A stretch of 64,000 bases of DNA from Dorea sp. AM10-31 (GTDB lineage: Bacteria; Bacillota; Clostridia; Lachnospirales; Lachnospiraceae): assembly GCF_003435815.1 (NCBI RefSeq), contig NZ_QTUV01000002.1, forward strand, positions 496,001 to 560,000, read 5' to 3'. Shown here in pieces: positions 56,627-64,000 of this stretch; the stretch's first letter is position 1, and the number at the start of each line of letters is the position of its first letter. The position numbers and the translations under genes were made by a program. Under the pieces are notes generated by a model that saw only the letters and a list, made by a program, of their open reading frames with translations, ran no database searches and was not told the DNA's origin.

Positions 56627-58273
56627 TTATTGTTGTAATGTCTCCACCAGTGCCGGGATCAGCTGTTTCTTTCTGGAAACAACTCCCGGAAGGATAATAT
56701 CCTGTGTATCCTCCGGCAGATCAAATGCTGCTGTAATATGTGCTTTTGCATTTGCTCCACAACAGAGTAATTCTGTTGACTCATTCAAAATATCTGTCAG
56801 CATATAGTAGATCATATGGAGATTCTGCTTCTCCAGCACCTGTTCCAGATGCGGTTCCAGCACTTCTTTGATCTCCTTAAGTTCTTCTCCGCTCATGGAA
56901 TTGATCTGTCCGACACCAAATACGACGTCATTTACCGTAAACTGTTTGAAATCCTGGAAGCAGATCTCTTCCGGCGTCTTGCCTTTCATGCTGCTACCTG
57001 CATTAAACATTTCTTTCGCAAGCTCTTCCATATCGACTCCGGCGATCTTTGCAAGTTTCGCCGCCGCTTTCTCATCAATGGATGTGCAGGTCGGTGAACG
57101 GAACAGCAATGTATCGGAAATAATCGCTGAACAGAGAAGACCTGCAATCTTCGGTGAAATGGAGATTTCTTCCTCTCTGTACATCTGATAAACGATCGTC
57201 GCCGTACAGCCTACCGGCTGATTCCGGAAAAATACCGGTCCTGTTGTCTCAATATTGCCCAGTCTGTGATGGTCAATGATCTCTACAATCTCTGCTTCTT
57301 CCAGCCCATCTACAGCCTGTGATTTCTCATTGTGATCTACAAGGATCACTTTCTTCTTGCTTGCATCCATAAAACGACGTCTGGAAATGAATCCACGGAA
57401 TCTGCCATGTCTGTCAAGGATCGGAAAATCACGGAATTTTGTCTTCGTCATAACTTCCTTAATCTCATCTACATAATCATTCATATGAAATGCAACCAGA
57501 GGTCCTTTACTCATAAAAAACTTCACCGGTATACTCTGATTGATCAGACGGGCTGTTGTAAATGTATCATGCGGTGTACTGATAATCACAATACTCTGTT
57601 CTTCTGCTCTGCGGAGCATCTCCGAAGAAACTTTCGCGTTCTGACATACAACAATACAGCTCGCATCAATATTGATCGCACACTCCTGTGCTTCATCACG
57701 GTTTCCAAGGATTACCAGATCATCCCGTTCGATAAACTCCTTCATCAAATTCGGATCCGATGCTCCGATCGTTACTTTTCCTTTGGTAAAATGTCCATGT
57801 TCATTTCCCGTAAGTAATGTACCATCCAATGTACGGATAATATTCCTATACTGCGTCCTTGCTCTTGCCAAAATGTTACTGTCATAAACATCCATATAAG
57901 ATGTCGCAATATCTCCGGTAGAGATCACTCCTACCAGTTCGTCTTCCTTCAATACCGGAACCGTCTTGATATTATTTTCTTTCATCTTTGCCCATGTATC
58001 TTTAATTGAAACATTCGGTGCAACCCCTTCAATCTTATGAATATCAAGATCTTTCGCCTGTAATTTGACATTTTTCAAAAGATCCGGCGCTTTCACATTA
58101 AATTTAGACAATATATACTGTGTTTCTTCGTTCACCTGACCTGCACGTTTTGCAACATACTCATCCCCTGTCAGTTTCTTTTTCAACTCTGCATATGCAA
58201 TTGCGGAACAAATGGAATCGGTATCCGGATTCTTATGTCCGACCACATACACTTTTCCAGTCTTTTTTCCCAT
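56627..58273 (-). CDS. CBS-domain manganese-dependent inorganic pyrophosphatase
   Basis: Family II pyrophosphatases split pyrophosphate with Mn. The 548-residue protein has the DHH half (VYVVGHKNPDTDSICSAIAY, VILVDHNEKSQA, IIDHHRLGNI) and the DHHA2 half with the substrate motif VSRKKQLIP. Between residues 70 and 310 two CBS domains and a DRTGG domain are inserted. In related enzymes this insert binds AMP, ADP or Ap4A and turns the enzyme down or up, so energy charge may set its rate. ATG at 58273 is normal. Confidence 0.96.
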   Translation of the reverse strand: MGKKTGKVYVVGHKNPDTDSICSAIAYAELKKKLTGDEYVAKRAGQVNEETQYILSKFNVKAPDLLKNVKLQAKDLDIHKIEGVAPNVSIKDTWAKMKENNIKTVPVLKEDELVGVISTGDIATSYMDVYDSNILARARTQYRNIIRTLDGTLLTGNEHGHFTKGKVTIGASDPNLMKEFIERDDLVILGNRDEAQECAINIDASCIVVCQNAKVSSEMLRRAEEQSIVIISTPHDTFTTARLINQSIPVKFFMSKGPLVAFHMNDYVDEIKEVMTKTKFRDFPILDRHGRFRGFISRRRFMDASKKKVILVDHNEKSQAVDGLEEAEIVEIIDHHRLGNIETTGPVFFRNQPVGCTATIVYQMYREEEISISPKIAGLLCSAIISDTLLFRSPTCTSIDEKAAAKLAKIAGVDMEELAKEMFNAGSSMKGKTPEEICFQDFKQFTVNDVVFGVGQINSMSGEELKEIKEVLEPHLEQVLEKQNLHMIYYMLTDILNESTELLCCGANAKAHITAAFDLPEDTQDIILPGVVSRKKQLIPALVETLQQ

Positions 58274-58441
58274 CTATCTCTCTCCAAACTTTCGTTAATA
58301 TTATATTTTATGATATTTTTAGCGCATTCCTTGCTTCTTTTTATATCATATATTTTTCATAAGTTCACTAGTTAGATTGCCATTTTTTTTTCGTTTCGTC
58401 AACTATTTCTTGCATACAGACGCAAAATCCTTGCACATTTT

Positions 58442-58471
58442 TTGAAACAACGGTCATTTTTATGTTATACT
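58442..58471 (+). promoter_or_regulatory. Promoter of the S1-domain gene
   Basis: TTGAAA, 18 bases, TATACT, 70 bases before the chosen start codon. Confidence 0.65.
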
Positions 58472-58540
58472 GTATACAGTTTCTATCGCCATATAGAAAA
58501 AACGTTTATCAAAATCATGTCAGGAAGGAACAAAAAAACT

Positions 58541-59218
58541 ATGAGTGAAGAATTAATGAAAGAAGACAACAACTTAACAATGGCAGATCTGGAAGATCAT
58601 TTTGACGATGCCAATCCTTGGAATGTCGTAAAAAGATATCTCGAGAAGAAAACTATACTACCTGTTAAGATTGAGGGGATCGTCAACGGTGGAGCAATTG
58701 CTATGGTAGAAGGACTGCGCGGATTCATTCCGGCTTCCAGATTATCTTTATCTTACATTGACGATCTGGAATCTTATCTTCTGAAAGATATTGAAGTCCA
58801 AGTCATTGACGTTGACCAGGCTGAAAATAAATTAGTCCTCTCTGCCCGCGAACTTCTGAAAGAAAAAGAACGCAAAGCAAAAGAAGAGAAGATTTCAAAT
58901 CTGCAGGTTGGCGCTGTTATGACAGGTACCGTAGACAGTTTACAGACTTACGGTGCATTTATCCAGCTTGAGGACGGTCTTTCCGGATTGGTTCACATTT
59001 CTCAGATCAGTCAGAAACGTATCAAATCTCCAAAAGATGTCCTGAATGTCGGGGATGAAGTTCAGGTCAAAGTAATCGGTATCAAAGATGGTAAGATCAG
59101 TCTCAGCATGAAAGCGCTGGAAGAAGTTGAAGAAGAGCCGGTTGAAAAAGTCGAGATTCCAAAAGCGGAAGAGATTGGAACAAGCCTTGGAGATCTCTTC
59201 AAGAATATCCAGTTATAA
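58541..59218 (+). CDS. S1 RNA-binding domain protein, short RpsA-like
   Basis: The 225-residue cytosolic protein has two S1 domains: a degenerate one (KIEGIVNGGAIAMVEGLRGF) and a canonical one (GTVDSLQTYGAFIQLEDGLS, then GLVHISQIS). An acidic tail and a final GTSLGDLFKNIQL follow. The start at 58541 has AGGAAGG upstream; an in-frame extension to 58442 lies over the promoter. Such two-domain proteins in Firmicutes resemble ribosomal S1 or YugI-type RNA-binding proteins. Which RNA it binds is not evident. Confidence 0.88.
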   Translation: MSEELMKEDNNLTMADLEDHFDDANPWNVVKRYLEKKTILPVKIEGIVNGGAIAMVEGLRGFIPASRLSLSYIDDLESYLLKDIEVQVIDVDQAENKLVLSARELLKEKERKAKEEKISNLQVGAVMTGTVDSLQTYGAFIQLEDGLSGLVHISQISQKRIKSPKDVLNVGDEVQVKVIGIKDGKISLSMKALEEVEEEPVEKVEIPKAEEIGTSLGDLFKNIQL

Positions 59219-59293
59219 TCTCATCTCCACGCTCTTTAATGAAATTCAGTTTCCTAATTACAATCGAATAGACTGACTCATTATATAAGGTAC

Positions 59294-59333
59294 AAAAAAG
59301 GTTTCGCTCACAACTGTGAATGAAACCTTTTTT
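59294..59333. terminator. Bidirectional terminator between the S1 gene and nadE
   Basis: AAAAAAGGTTTC..TCACA pairs with GTGA..GAAACCTTTTTT. Confidence 0.9.
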
Positions 59334-59352
59334 ATTATATTTCTCTATGTGT

Positions 59353-61266
59353 TTATTCCATCTCATCGAGATTTTTAAGCCATCCGGCTACGCACGCATC
59401 ACTTGGCATTCTCCAGTCACCTCTCGGTGATAATGCAACCGTACCAACTTTCGGTCCGTCTGGCAGGCAAGAACGCTTAAACTGCTGTGCAAAGAATCTC
59501 CAGCAGAAGGTACGAAGCCATTTATAAATCGTCTCATTATCATACTCTCCTGCAAAGGCTTCTTTGGCGATCCTGTAGATTTTTGACGGTTCGTATCCGA
59601 ACCGAAGCATATAATAAAGATAGAAATCATGCAGTTCGTAAGGACCTACCAGGTCTTCTGTTTTCTGTGAAATCTCGCCGTCTTTTGGTGGCAGAAGTTC
59701 CGGGCTTACCGGTGTGTCTAATACATCATACAGAATCTCTTTAAGTTCCTGATCCTCACAGGTATCTGCATAATAATGAACCAGATGACGAACTAACGTC
59801 TTTGGAACGGAAGCGTTGACACCATACATGGACATATGATCGCCATTATATGTTGCCCATCCAAGAGCAAGCTCCGACATATCTCCAGTTCCTATTACCA
59901 TGCCTCCTGCCGCATTGGCAATATCCATCAACACCTGTGTACGCTCACGTGCCTGTGAATTCTCATAAGTAACACTGTGATCCTCCGGATCATGCCCGAT
60001 ATCTTTAAAATGCTGTTCTACCGAAGCTGCGATCGGTACTTCCTTAAGTGTCGCTCCAAGCTTCTTCGACATCTTACATGCATTCTGATAAGTCCTGTCT
60101 GTTGTACCAAAGCATGGCATTGTGACCGCTGTAATTCCACTTCTGTCCATGCCAAGTGCATCAAATGCCTTCGCTGTCACAAGAAGTGCCAGTGTCGAAT
60201 CCAATCCTCCGGAAATACCTACTACTGCACTCTTTGCATGTGTATGTGCCAGGCGTTTCTTAAGTCCCATCGCCTGAATGGTAAGGATTTCTTCACATCT
60301 TCTGGCTCTCTCGCCCTCTTCTCCCGGCACAAACGGTCTGGAATAAAATGTTCTCGTAAGCTTTGTCTCCTGTATCTTCATATCAAACGGAACACGCATA
60401 AGCTTTCTGTCTTCCACAAGCTGGAATGTCGTATTCTTCCGTCTCTCACTGAGCAGACGTTTTATATCTATCTCTGTATAAATAACATTATTTACAAAAC
60501 GTTGTCCCATTGCAAGAGTTGTTCCGTTCTCAGCGATAATATTATGTCCGCCAAACACAACATCTGTCGTAGATTCGCCTTCTCCGGCATTGGCATAAAT
60601 ATAACCGCACAAAAGTCTTGCAGACTGCCCCTCGATCAGATTCTTTCTGTATGTTGCCTTTCCGATCGTCTCATCACTTGCTGAGCAGTTCACGATCAGG
60701 ACGGCACCTTCTCTTGCTGCCTGGATGCTTGGCGGAACCGTACTCCATACATCCTCACAGATCTCTGCAGCAATCACAAGCGACTGCATCTCTTCTGCCA
60801 CAAAAAGGATCTGTGGTCCAAACGGAATCATCTTACCGTCAAAAGAAATCATTCTTGCTTCCTTCGGACCCGCGCAGAACTGGCGCATCTCATAAAATTC
60901 ACCGTAATTCGGCAGAAATGTCTTCGTCGTAAATCCAAGAATATGTCCATGGTTCACTGCCGCCGCAACATTATACAACTCACCGTCTACAGCTAACGGC
61001 ATTCCGATAAAGAATATACCATCCTTATTACCGGTATGTGTCGCAATCTTCTGCAATCCTTTCTTTGCATTTTCCAGCAACAGATCCTGTGTAAATAAAT
61101 CTCCACACGTATATCCGGTAATACATAATTCCGGAAATACAACTACTTTTGCTTCCTCTTCTGCTGTCTCATCGATCAGTCGACAGATCTGCTCTGTATT
61201 ATACTCTACATCTGCAACCCGGATATCCGGTGTCGCTGCTGCAACTTTCACGAATCCATGTTTCAT
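59353..61266 (-). CDS. nadE: Glutamine-dependent NAD+ synthetase
   Basis: The enzyme converts nicotinate adenine dinucleotide to NAD using glutamine nitrogen. The 637-residue chain joins an N-terminal nitrilase-type glutaminase (VVVFPELCITGY, KTFLPNYGEFYE, LIVNCSASDETIG) to a C-terminal synthetase with the PP-loop VVGISGGLDSTLALL. Length and order are those of the long bacterial form. It is followed upstream on the same strand by hslO with a 16-base gap. Confidence 0.97.
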   Translation of the reverse strand: MKHGFVKVAAATPDIRVADVEYNTEQICRLIDETAEEEAKVVVFPELCITGYTCGDLFTQDLLLENAKKGLQKIATHTGNKDGIFFIGMPLAVDGELYNVAAAVNHGHILGFTTKTFLPNYGEFYEMRQFCAGPKEARMISFDGKMIPFGPQILFVAEEMQSLVIAAEICEDVWSTVPPSIQAAREGAVLIVNCSASDETIGKATYRKNLIEGQSARLLCGYIYANAGEGESTTDVVFGGHNIIAENGTTLAMGQRFVNNVIYTEIDIKRLLSERRKNTTFQLVEDRKLMRVPFDMKIQETKLTRTFYSRPFVPGEEGERARRCEEILTIQAMGLKKRLAHTHAKSAVVGISGGLDSTLALLVTAKAFDALGMDRSGITAVTMPCFGTTDRTYQNACKMSKKLGATLKEVPIAASVEQHFKDIGHDPEDHSVTYENSQARERTQVLMDIANAAGGMVIGTGDMSELALGWATYNGDHMSMYGVNASVPKTLVRHLVHYYADTCEDQELKEILYDVLDTPVSPELLPPKDGEISQKTEDLVGPYELHDFYLYYMLRFGYEPSKIYRIAKEAFAGEYDNETIYKWLRTFCWRFFAQQFKRSCLPDGPKVGTVALSPRGDWRMPSDACVAGWLKNLDEME

Positions 61267-61282
61267 TTTCTTTCGCCTGCCT

Positions 61283-62158
61283 TTACTTACTTCTCTTTAA
61301 AATATTTTTCAGTTCCTCTACACTGTAATGATAAGCGGTATTACAAAAATGACATTTGACTTCAATTGGTTTGCCATCATTGATCATTTCCTGAATATCT
61401 TTTTTACCTACACTTGCCACAGCCTGCTCCACACGCTCCTTGGAACAGTTGCAATAAAATCGTGTCGGCATTGTATCCGTAATTTCCAGACCGACATTGC
61501 CAAGCAGTTCTTCTAACAGCTGTTCCGGAGTATAGCCTTTGTCCAGAAGTTCTGTCACGGAAGTCACATGTTTTAAGTTCTCTTCAATCTGGCTTATTGT
61601 TGCATCCTCTGCAAATGGCATCATCTGGATAATAAATCCACCTGCAGTCTTAACTGTATTGTCCTTTTTCATCAATACTCCCAGACCTACTGAAGACGGT
61701 ACCTGTTCCGAATTTGCAAAATAATAAGTCAGATCTTCTGCGATCTCACTGCTCACCAGAATCGTCTGTCCGGAGTATGGTTCTTTCAGTCCCATGTCTT
61801 TAATAACCTGCAAAAGTCCGATACCTACTGCTCCGCCAACATCCAGTTTACCATTCTTTGGTGGAAGCATCACATCCGGATTCTCAACATATCCTTTTAC
61901 ATCTCCCTTGCTGTCTGCTGTTACGGTAATCCCACCGATTGGTCCGTCTCCGCGTACCTGTAATGTCAGCATGTCTGTCTCATTCTTCATCATACTTCCC
62001 ATCATCGTACCTGCTGTCAGCAGACGTCCAAGCGCTGCTGTCGCAACCGGACTTGTTCCATGGTGCTGTCTGGCTTCTTCTACTATCTCTCTCGTAATTG
62101 CAGCAAAAGCACGTACCTGTCCGTTTGCTGCTGTTGCTCTTACAATATAATCTTTCAT
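61283..62158 (-). CDS. hslO: Redox-regulated chaperone Hsp33
   Basis: Hsp33 becomes a holdase when oxidants release zinc from its four cysteines. The 291-residue protein has the N-terminal domain (IVRATAANGQVRAFAAIT, GDGPIGGITVTADSKG) and the zinc site FYCNCSKE with VKCHFCNTAYHY, so C-x-C and C-x-x-C are both complete. The start at 62158 is preferred to 62167, which touches the AAAGG. It forms a two-gene unit with nadE. Confidence 0.97.
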   Translation of the reverse strand: MKDYIVRATAANGQVRAFAAITREIVEEARQHHGTSPVATAALGRLLTAGTMMGSMMKNETDMLTLQVRGDGPIGGITVTADSKGDVKGYVENPDVMLPPKNGKLDVGGAVGIGLLQVIKDMGLKEPYSGQTILVSSEIAEDLTYYFANSEQVPSSVGLGVLMKKDNTVKTAGGFIIQMMPFAEDATISQIEENLKHVTSVTELLDKGYTPEQLLEELLGNVGLEITDTMPTRFYCNCSKERVEQAVASVGKKDIQEMINDGKPIEVKCHFCNTAYHYSVEELKNILKRSK

Positions 62159-62245
62159 ACTTAACATCCTTTTCTAATCTTATCTTCTAAACTTACCTTC
62201 TCGTTTGATTTTCTTATTATCCTCTGACATTCCACGTTCATGGAA

Positions 62246-63013
62246 TCATCTTACCATCTTCTGACATTCCTGTGCTACAACACAGATCCTCTGGCTTGTA
62301 TAAAGCGGTGCATCCTGCGTATATGCATCATAAGCGCCCAGATATGACAGTCCTGCTTTTTCAAGCAGTGTCTTTATCTTCTCCAATGTATATGCTTTCT
62401 GATAATGTACTTCCTGATATTTGCGATACAATTCCGGATCCTCTGCACTTCTTACAAATAAAGACAGTTCATATTCATTAATCCGGTCTTCCTCATCATA
62501 ATAATTATCCCAGATAAAACTGCATTCATCCCGGTCTTCTGCAAATACATTATCCGCAAGGATCTTCTGATATTTGTATTCTGTATTAAAATCAAACACG
62601 AAAATTCCGCCTGGATCGAGATAATTATTTACCAGCCGGAAAACTTCTTCCAGTTCGCTCTCCTCTGTAATATAGTTCACACTGTCACATACACTCACAA
62701 CTGCGCGGACCGTTCCATATAATTCAAACTCACGCATATCCTGCAACAGATAAAGGATATCTTTTCCACTTTCTACTCTTTTATCCAGCGCAATTTCCAA
62801 CATATCTTCGGAATTATCCACACCGATCATATCATATCCTCTGTCATTCAGGATCTCAGTCATTGTTCCGGTCCCACATCCCAGTTCCAGTACCAGTCCG
62901 TCTTTAATCCCATATTGTTCTAATACCTTCAGCAAATATTCTGCCCATTCTTCGTATGGAACATTATCCATGAATGTATCATAAACTTCTGCAAAATTCG
63001 TATATGCCTTCAT
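62246..63013 (-). CDS. Class I SAM-dependent methyltransferase
   Basis: The 255-residue cytosolic protein has the SAM-binding glycine loop LVLELGCGTGTMTEIL, the acidic end of strand 2 (MIGVDNSEDML) and the late VVSVCDSVNYI and FVFDFNTEYKY segments. It resembles YqeM/YodH-like methyltransferases of Firmicutes, whose substrates are largely unknown. The start at 63013 follows AAAGGAG. It lies 87 bases upstream of hslO and may share its transcript. Confidence 0.92.
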   Translation of the reverse strand: MKAYTNFAEVYDTFMDNVPYEEWAEYLLKVLEQYGIKDGLVLELGCGTGTMTEILNDRGYDMIGVDNSEDMLEIALDKRVESGKDILYLLQDMREFELYGTVRAVVSVCDSVNYITEESELEEVFRLVNNYLDPGGIFVFDFNTEYKYQKILADNVFAEDRDECSFIWDNYYDEEDRINEYELSLFVRSAEDPELYRKYQEVHYQKAYTLEKIKTLLEKAGLSYLGAYDAYTQDAPLYTSQRICVVAQECQKMVR

Positions 63014-63093
63014 TGATGCGCTCCTTTCTTCTGTCACAAGCTTTCCATATTATAACATAAGCATTAAACTTTTCAAATAGTTACTGCCAAAAG

Positions 63094-63126
63094 AAATGCT
63101 CACCACAACTGTTGTGATGAGCATTT
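63094..63126. terminator. Terminator between the NlpC/P60 gene and the methyltransferase
   Basis: AAATGCTCA..CACAAC pairs with GTTGTG..TGAGCATTT, with T-rich bases on both sides. Confidence 0.85.
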
Positions 63127-63165
63127 TCTATTATACATGTTCATATATATTACAATCCAGACTCT

Positions 63166-64000
63166 TTAAGGTCTGCGTACATACCACATTCCGGACTGTA
63201 CACTGGATACCTTAACAACGTCTCCTGTATGTGGTGCATGGATCATCTGTCCTCCACCAATATAAATTCCTACATGGCCAGAACGTACACATACGTCTCC
63301 CGGCTTTGGATTGCTTACACGTGGCCATCCTGCAAATGTACCTGATGTACCGATACGTGCATACCGTCCTGTCAGACAATAACTTACGAAACCGGAACAG
63401 TCAAATGTGTTCGGTCCGCACGCGCCCCATACATATGGGCACCCAAGCTTTCCGTACGCACGGCTTACAACTGCGCTTCCTGAAGAATAATGTCCACCGC
63501 TGTTACCACCGCTATTATTACCACTGTTATTGCTTCCGCCATTATTGTTGCTTCCGCCATTATTGTTGCTTCCACCGTTATTCTTGTTGCCACTGTTGCT
63601 GTTTCCGCTATTGCCGCTTCCACCGTTGTTCTTATTACCGCTGTTACTGTTATTATTGCTTGTATTGTTCTTGTTGCTGCCGCTTGTCTTCTGAGCCGCC
63701 GCTGCTGCAGCTGCTTCCTGACGCTGTTTTGCTTCGGCTGCTTTCGCTGCCGCTTCAGCCGCTTTCTGAATCTCGGAATCCAAATCTGCAACTTCTGACT
63801 TCTTGGAAGTCAGCACTTTATCAAGATCATCCTGTTTTGTTTCGAACTGTGTCTGCTTCTTCTCCAGACTCTTCTGTTCTTTCTCAAGGTTCGTCTTCAG
63901 AGTTGCAACTTTCTTCTTTGTAGCAACATACTCAGCCAGTTTCTTTCTGTCATAATTATGTACATTCGTAACATACTCGGCTTTGTTTACCATATCAGAG
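63166..64000 (-). CDS. NlpC/P60 peptidoglycan endopeptidase with coiled coil, N-terminus cut by window edge
   Basis: The visible 278 codons start inside a coiled coil (NVHNYDRKKLAEYVATKKKV, then LEKEQKSLEKKQTQFE). An Ala-rich hinge and a 60-residue Asn/Gly/Ser low-complexity linker follow. The C-terminal C40 domain holds Cys in NTFDCSGFVSY, His in RSGHVGIYIGGG and a second His in MIHAPH. Enzymes of this type cut D-gamma-Glu-diaminopimelate links in the wall during growth or division. The reading frame is open through base 64000, so the signal peptide and first coil lie outside. An ATG at 63993 is probably internal. Confidence 0.93.
   Translation of the reverse strand, partial: SDMVNKAEYVTNVHNYDRKKLAEYVATKKKVATLKTNLEKEQKSLEKKQTQFETKQDDLDKVLTSKKSEVADLDSEIQKAAEAAAKAAEAKQRQEAAAAAAAQKTSGSNKNNTSNNNSNSGNKNNGGSGNSGNSNSGNKNNGGSNNNGGSNNNGGSNNSGNNSGGNSGGHYSSGSAVVSRAYGKLGCPYVWGACGPNTFDCSGFVSYCLTGRYARIGTSGTFAGWPRVSNPKPGDVCVRSGHVGIYIGGGQMIHAPHTGDVVKVSSVQSGMWYVRRP

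Noticed and set aside
63466..63800. Frames with Thr/Ala/Ile-rich or Cys/Tyr-rich products around 63490-63798
   Set aside because: They are out-of-frame or antisense readings of the Asn/Gly/Ser low-complexity linker of the NlpC/P60 gene.

Overview
The window reads like the chromosome of an anaerobic, low-to-moderate GC Firmicute, most likely a gut Lachnospiraceae. The basis is gene content: a long Gram-positive type RHS/YD protein, a CIRCE-controlled hrcA-grpE-dnaK-dnaJ operon, a CBS-containing Mn pyrophosphatase, a DCCP-like 2-hydroxyacyl-CoA dehydratase homologue with an Mrp ATPase, and AGGAGG-type ribosome binding sites throughout. No species is assigned. Both ends cut genes: a GNAT acetyltransferase on the left and an NlpC/P60 hydrolase on the right. 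Most genes lie on the minus strand.

Region 1 (1-2.1 kb) is housekeeping: an acetyltransferase, ispF with a cysteine-rich tail, a small membrane protein, and a divergent tRNA-Val / tRNA-Met / tRNA-Met array in which the Met gene and its terminator are duplicated.

Region 2 (2.2-16.1 kb) is an accessory island built on a secreted RHS polymorphic-toxin locus. Reading down the minus strand it holds an ECF sigma factor, a membrane DUF4367-like anti-sigma, a small secreted protein, a 2372-residue RHS protein with a papain/C39-like cysteine-protease-like tip, a membrane protein that is a candidate immunity factor, and then a graveyard: an orphan RHS fragment, a Nudix gene without its native start, a PLD-like protein, two frameshifted membrane genes and an ankyrin remnant. 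A bipartite motif, TGTCACGAA-N13-TTGTTACT, occurs three times here and nowhere else I could see. It is a candidate promoter for the local ECF sigma factor. A 32-nt direct repeat brackets the graveyard.

Region 3 (16.1-17.0 kb) is the most novel element. A strong promoter drives a roughly 200-nt RNA made of three related double-hairpin units, closed by a GNRA-loop terminator. A PBECR4-like (RelE/barnase/colicin-type nuclease superfamily) protein follows directly. This is the architecture of a type III (RNA antitoxin) toxin-antitoxin system, but the protein does not resemble ToxN, CptN or TenpN as I know them.

Region 4 (17.0-38 kb) is core metabolism: gdhA with a terminator/antiterminator-like leader, purL, a LysR regulator, an AlaX-type editing protein next to argS, endonuclease IV, a nuclease-helicase fusion, the DCCP-like/Mrp pair and an alcohol dehydrogenase-MATE-ornithine cyclodeaminase-RidA operon. 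Region 5 (38-40.6 kb) is an AT-rich AraC/MFS pair. Region 6 (40.7-64 kb) holds the heat-shock operon, a phosphorelay pair, a Crp/Fnr regulator divergent from an Fe-S protein, rarA, a polysaccharide deacetylase, a second MATE pump, purC, a flavin reductase, the CBS-pyrophosphatase, an S1 protein, nadE, hslO, a methyltransferase and the cut NlpC/P60 hydrolase.
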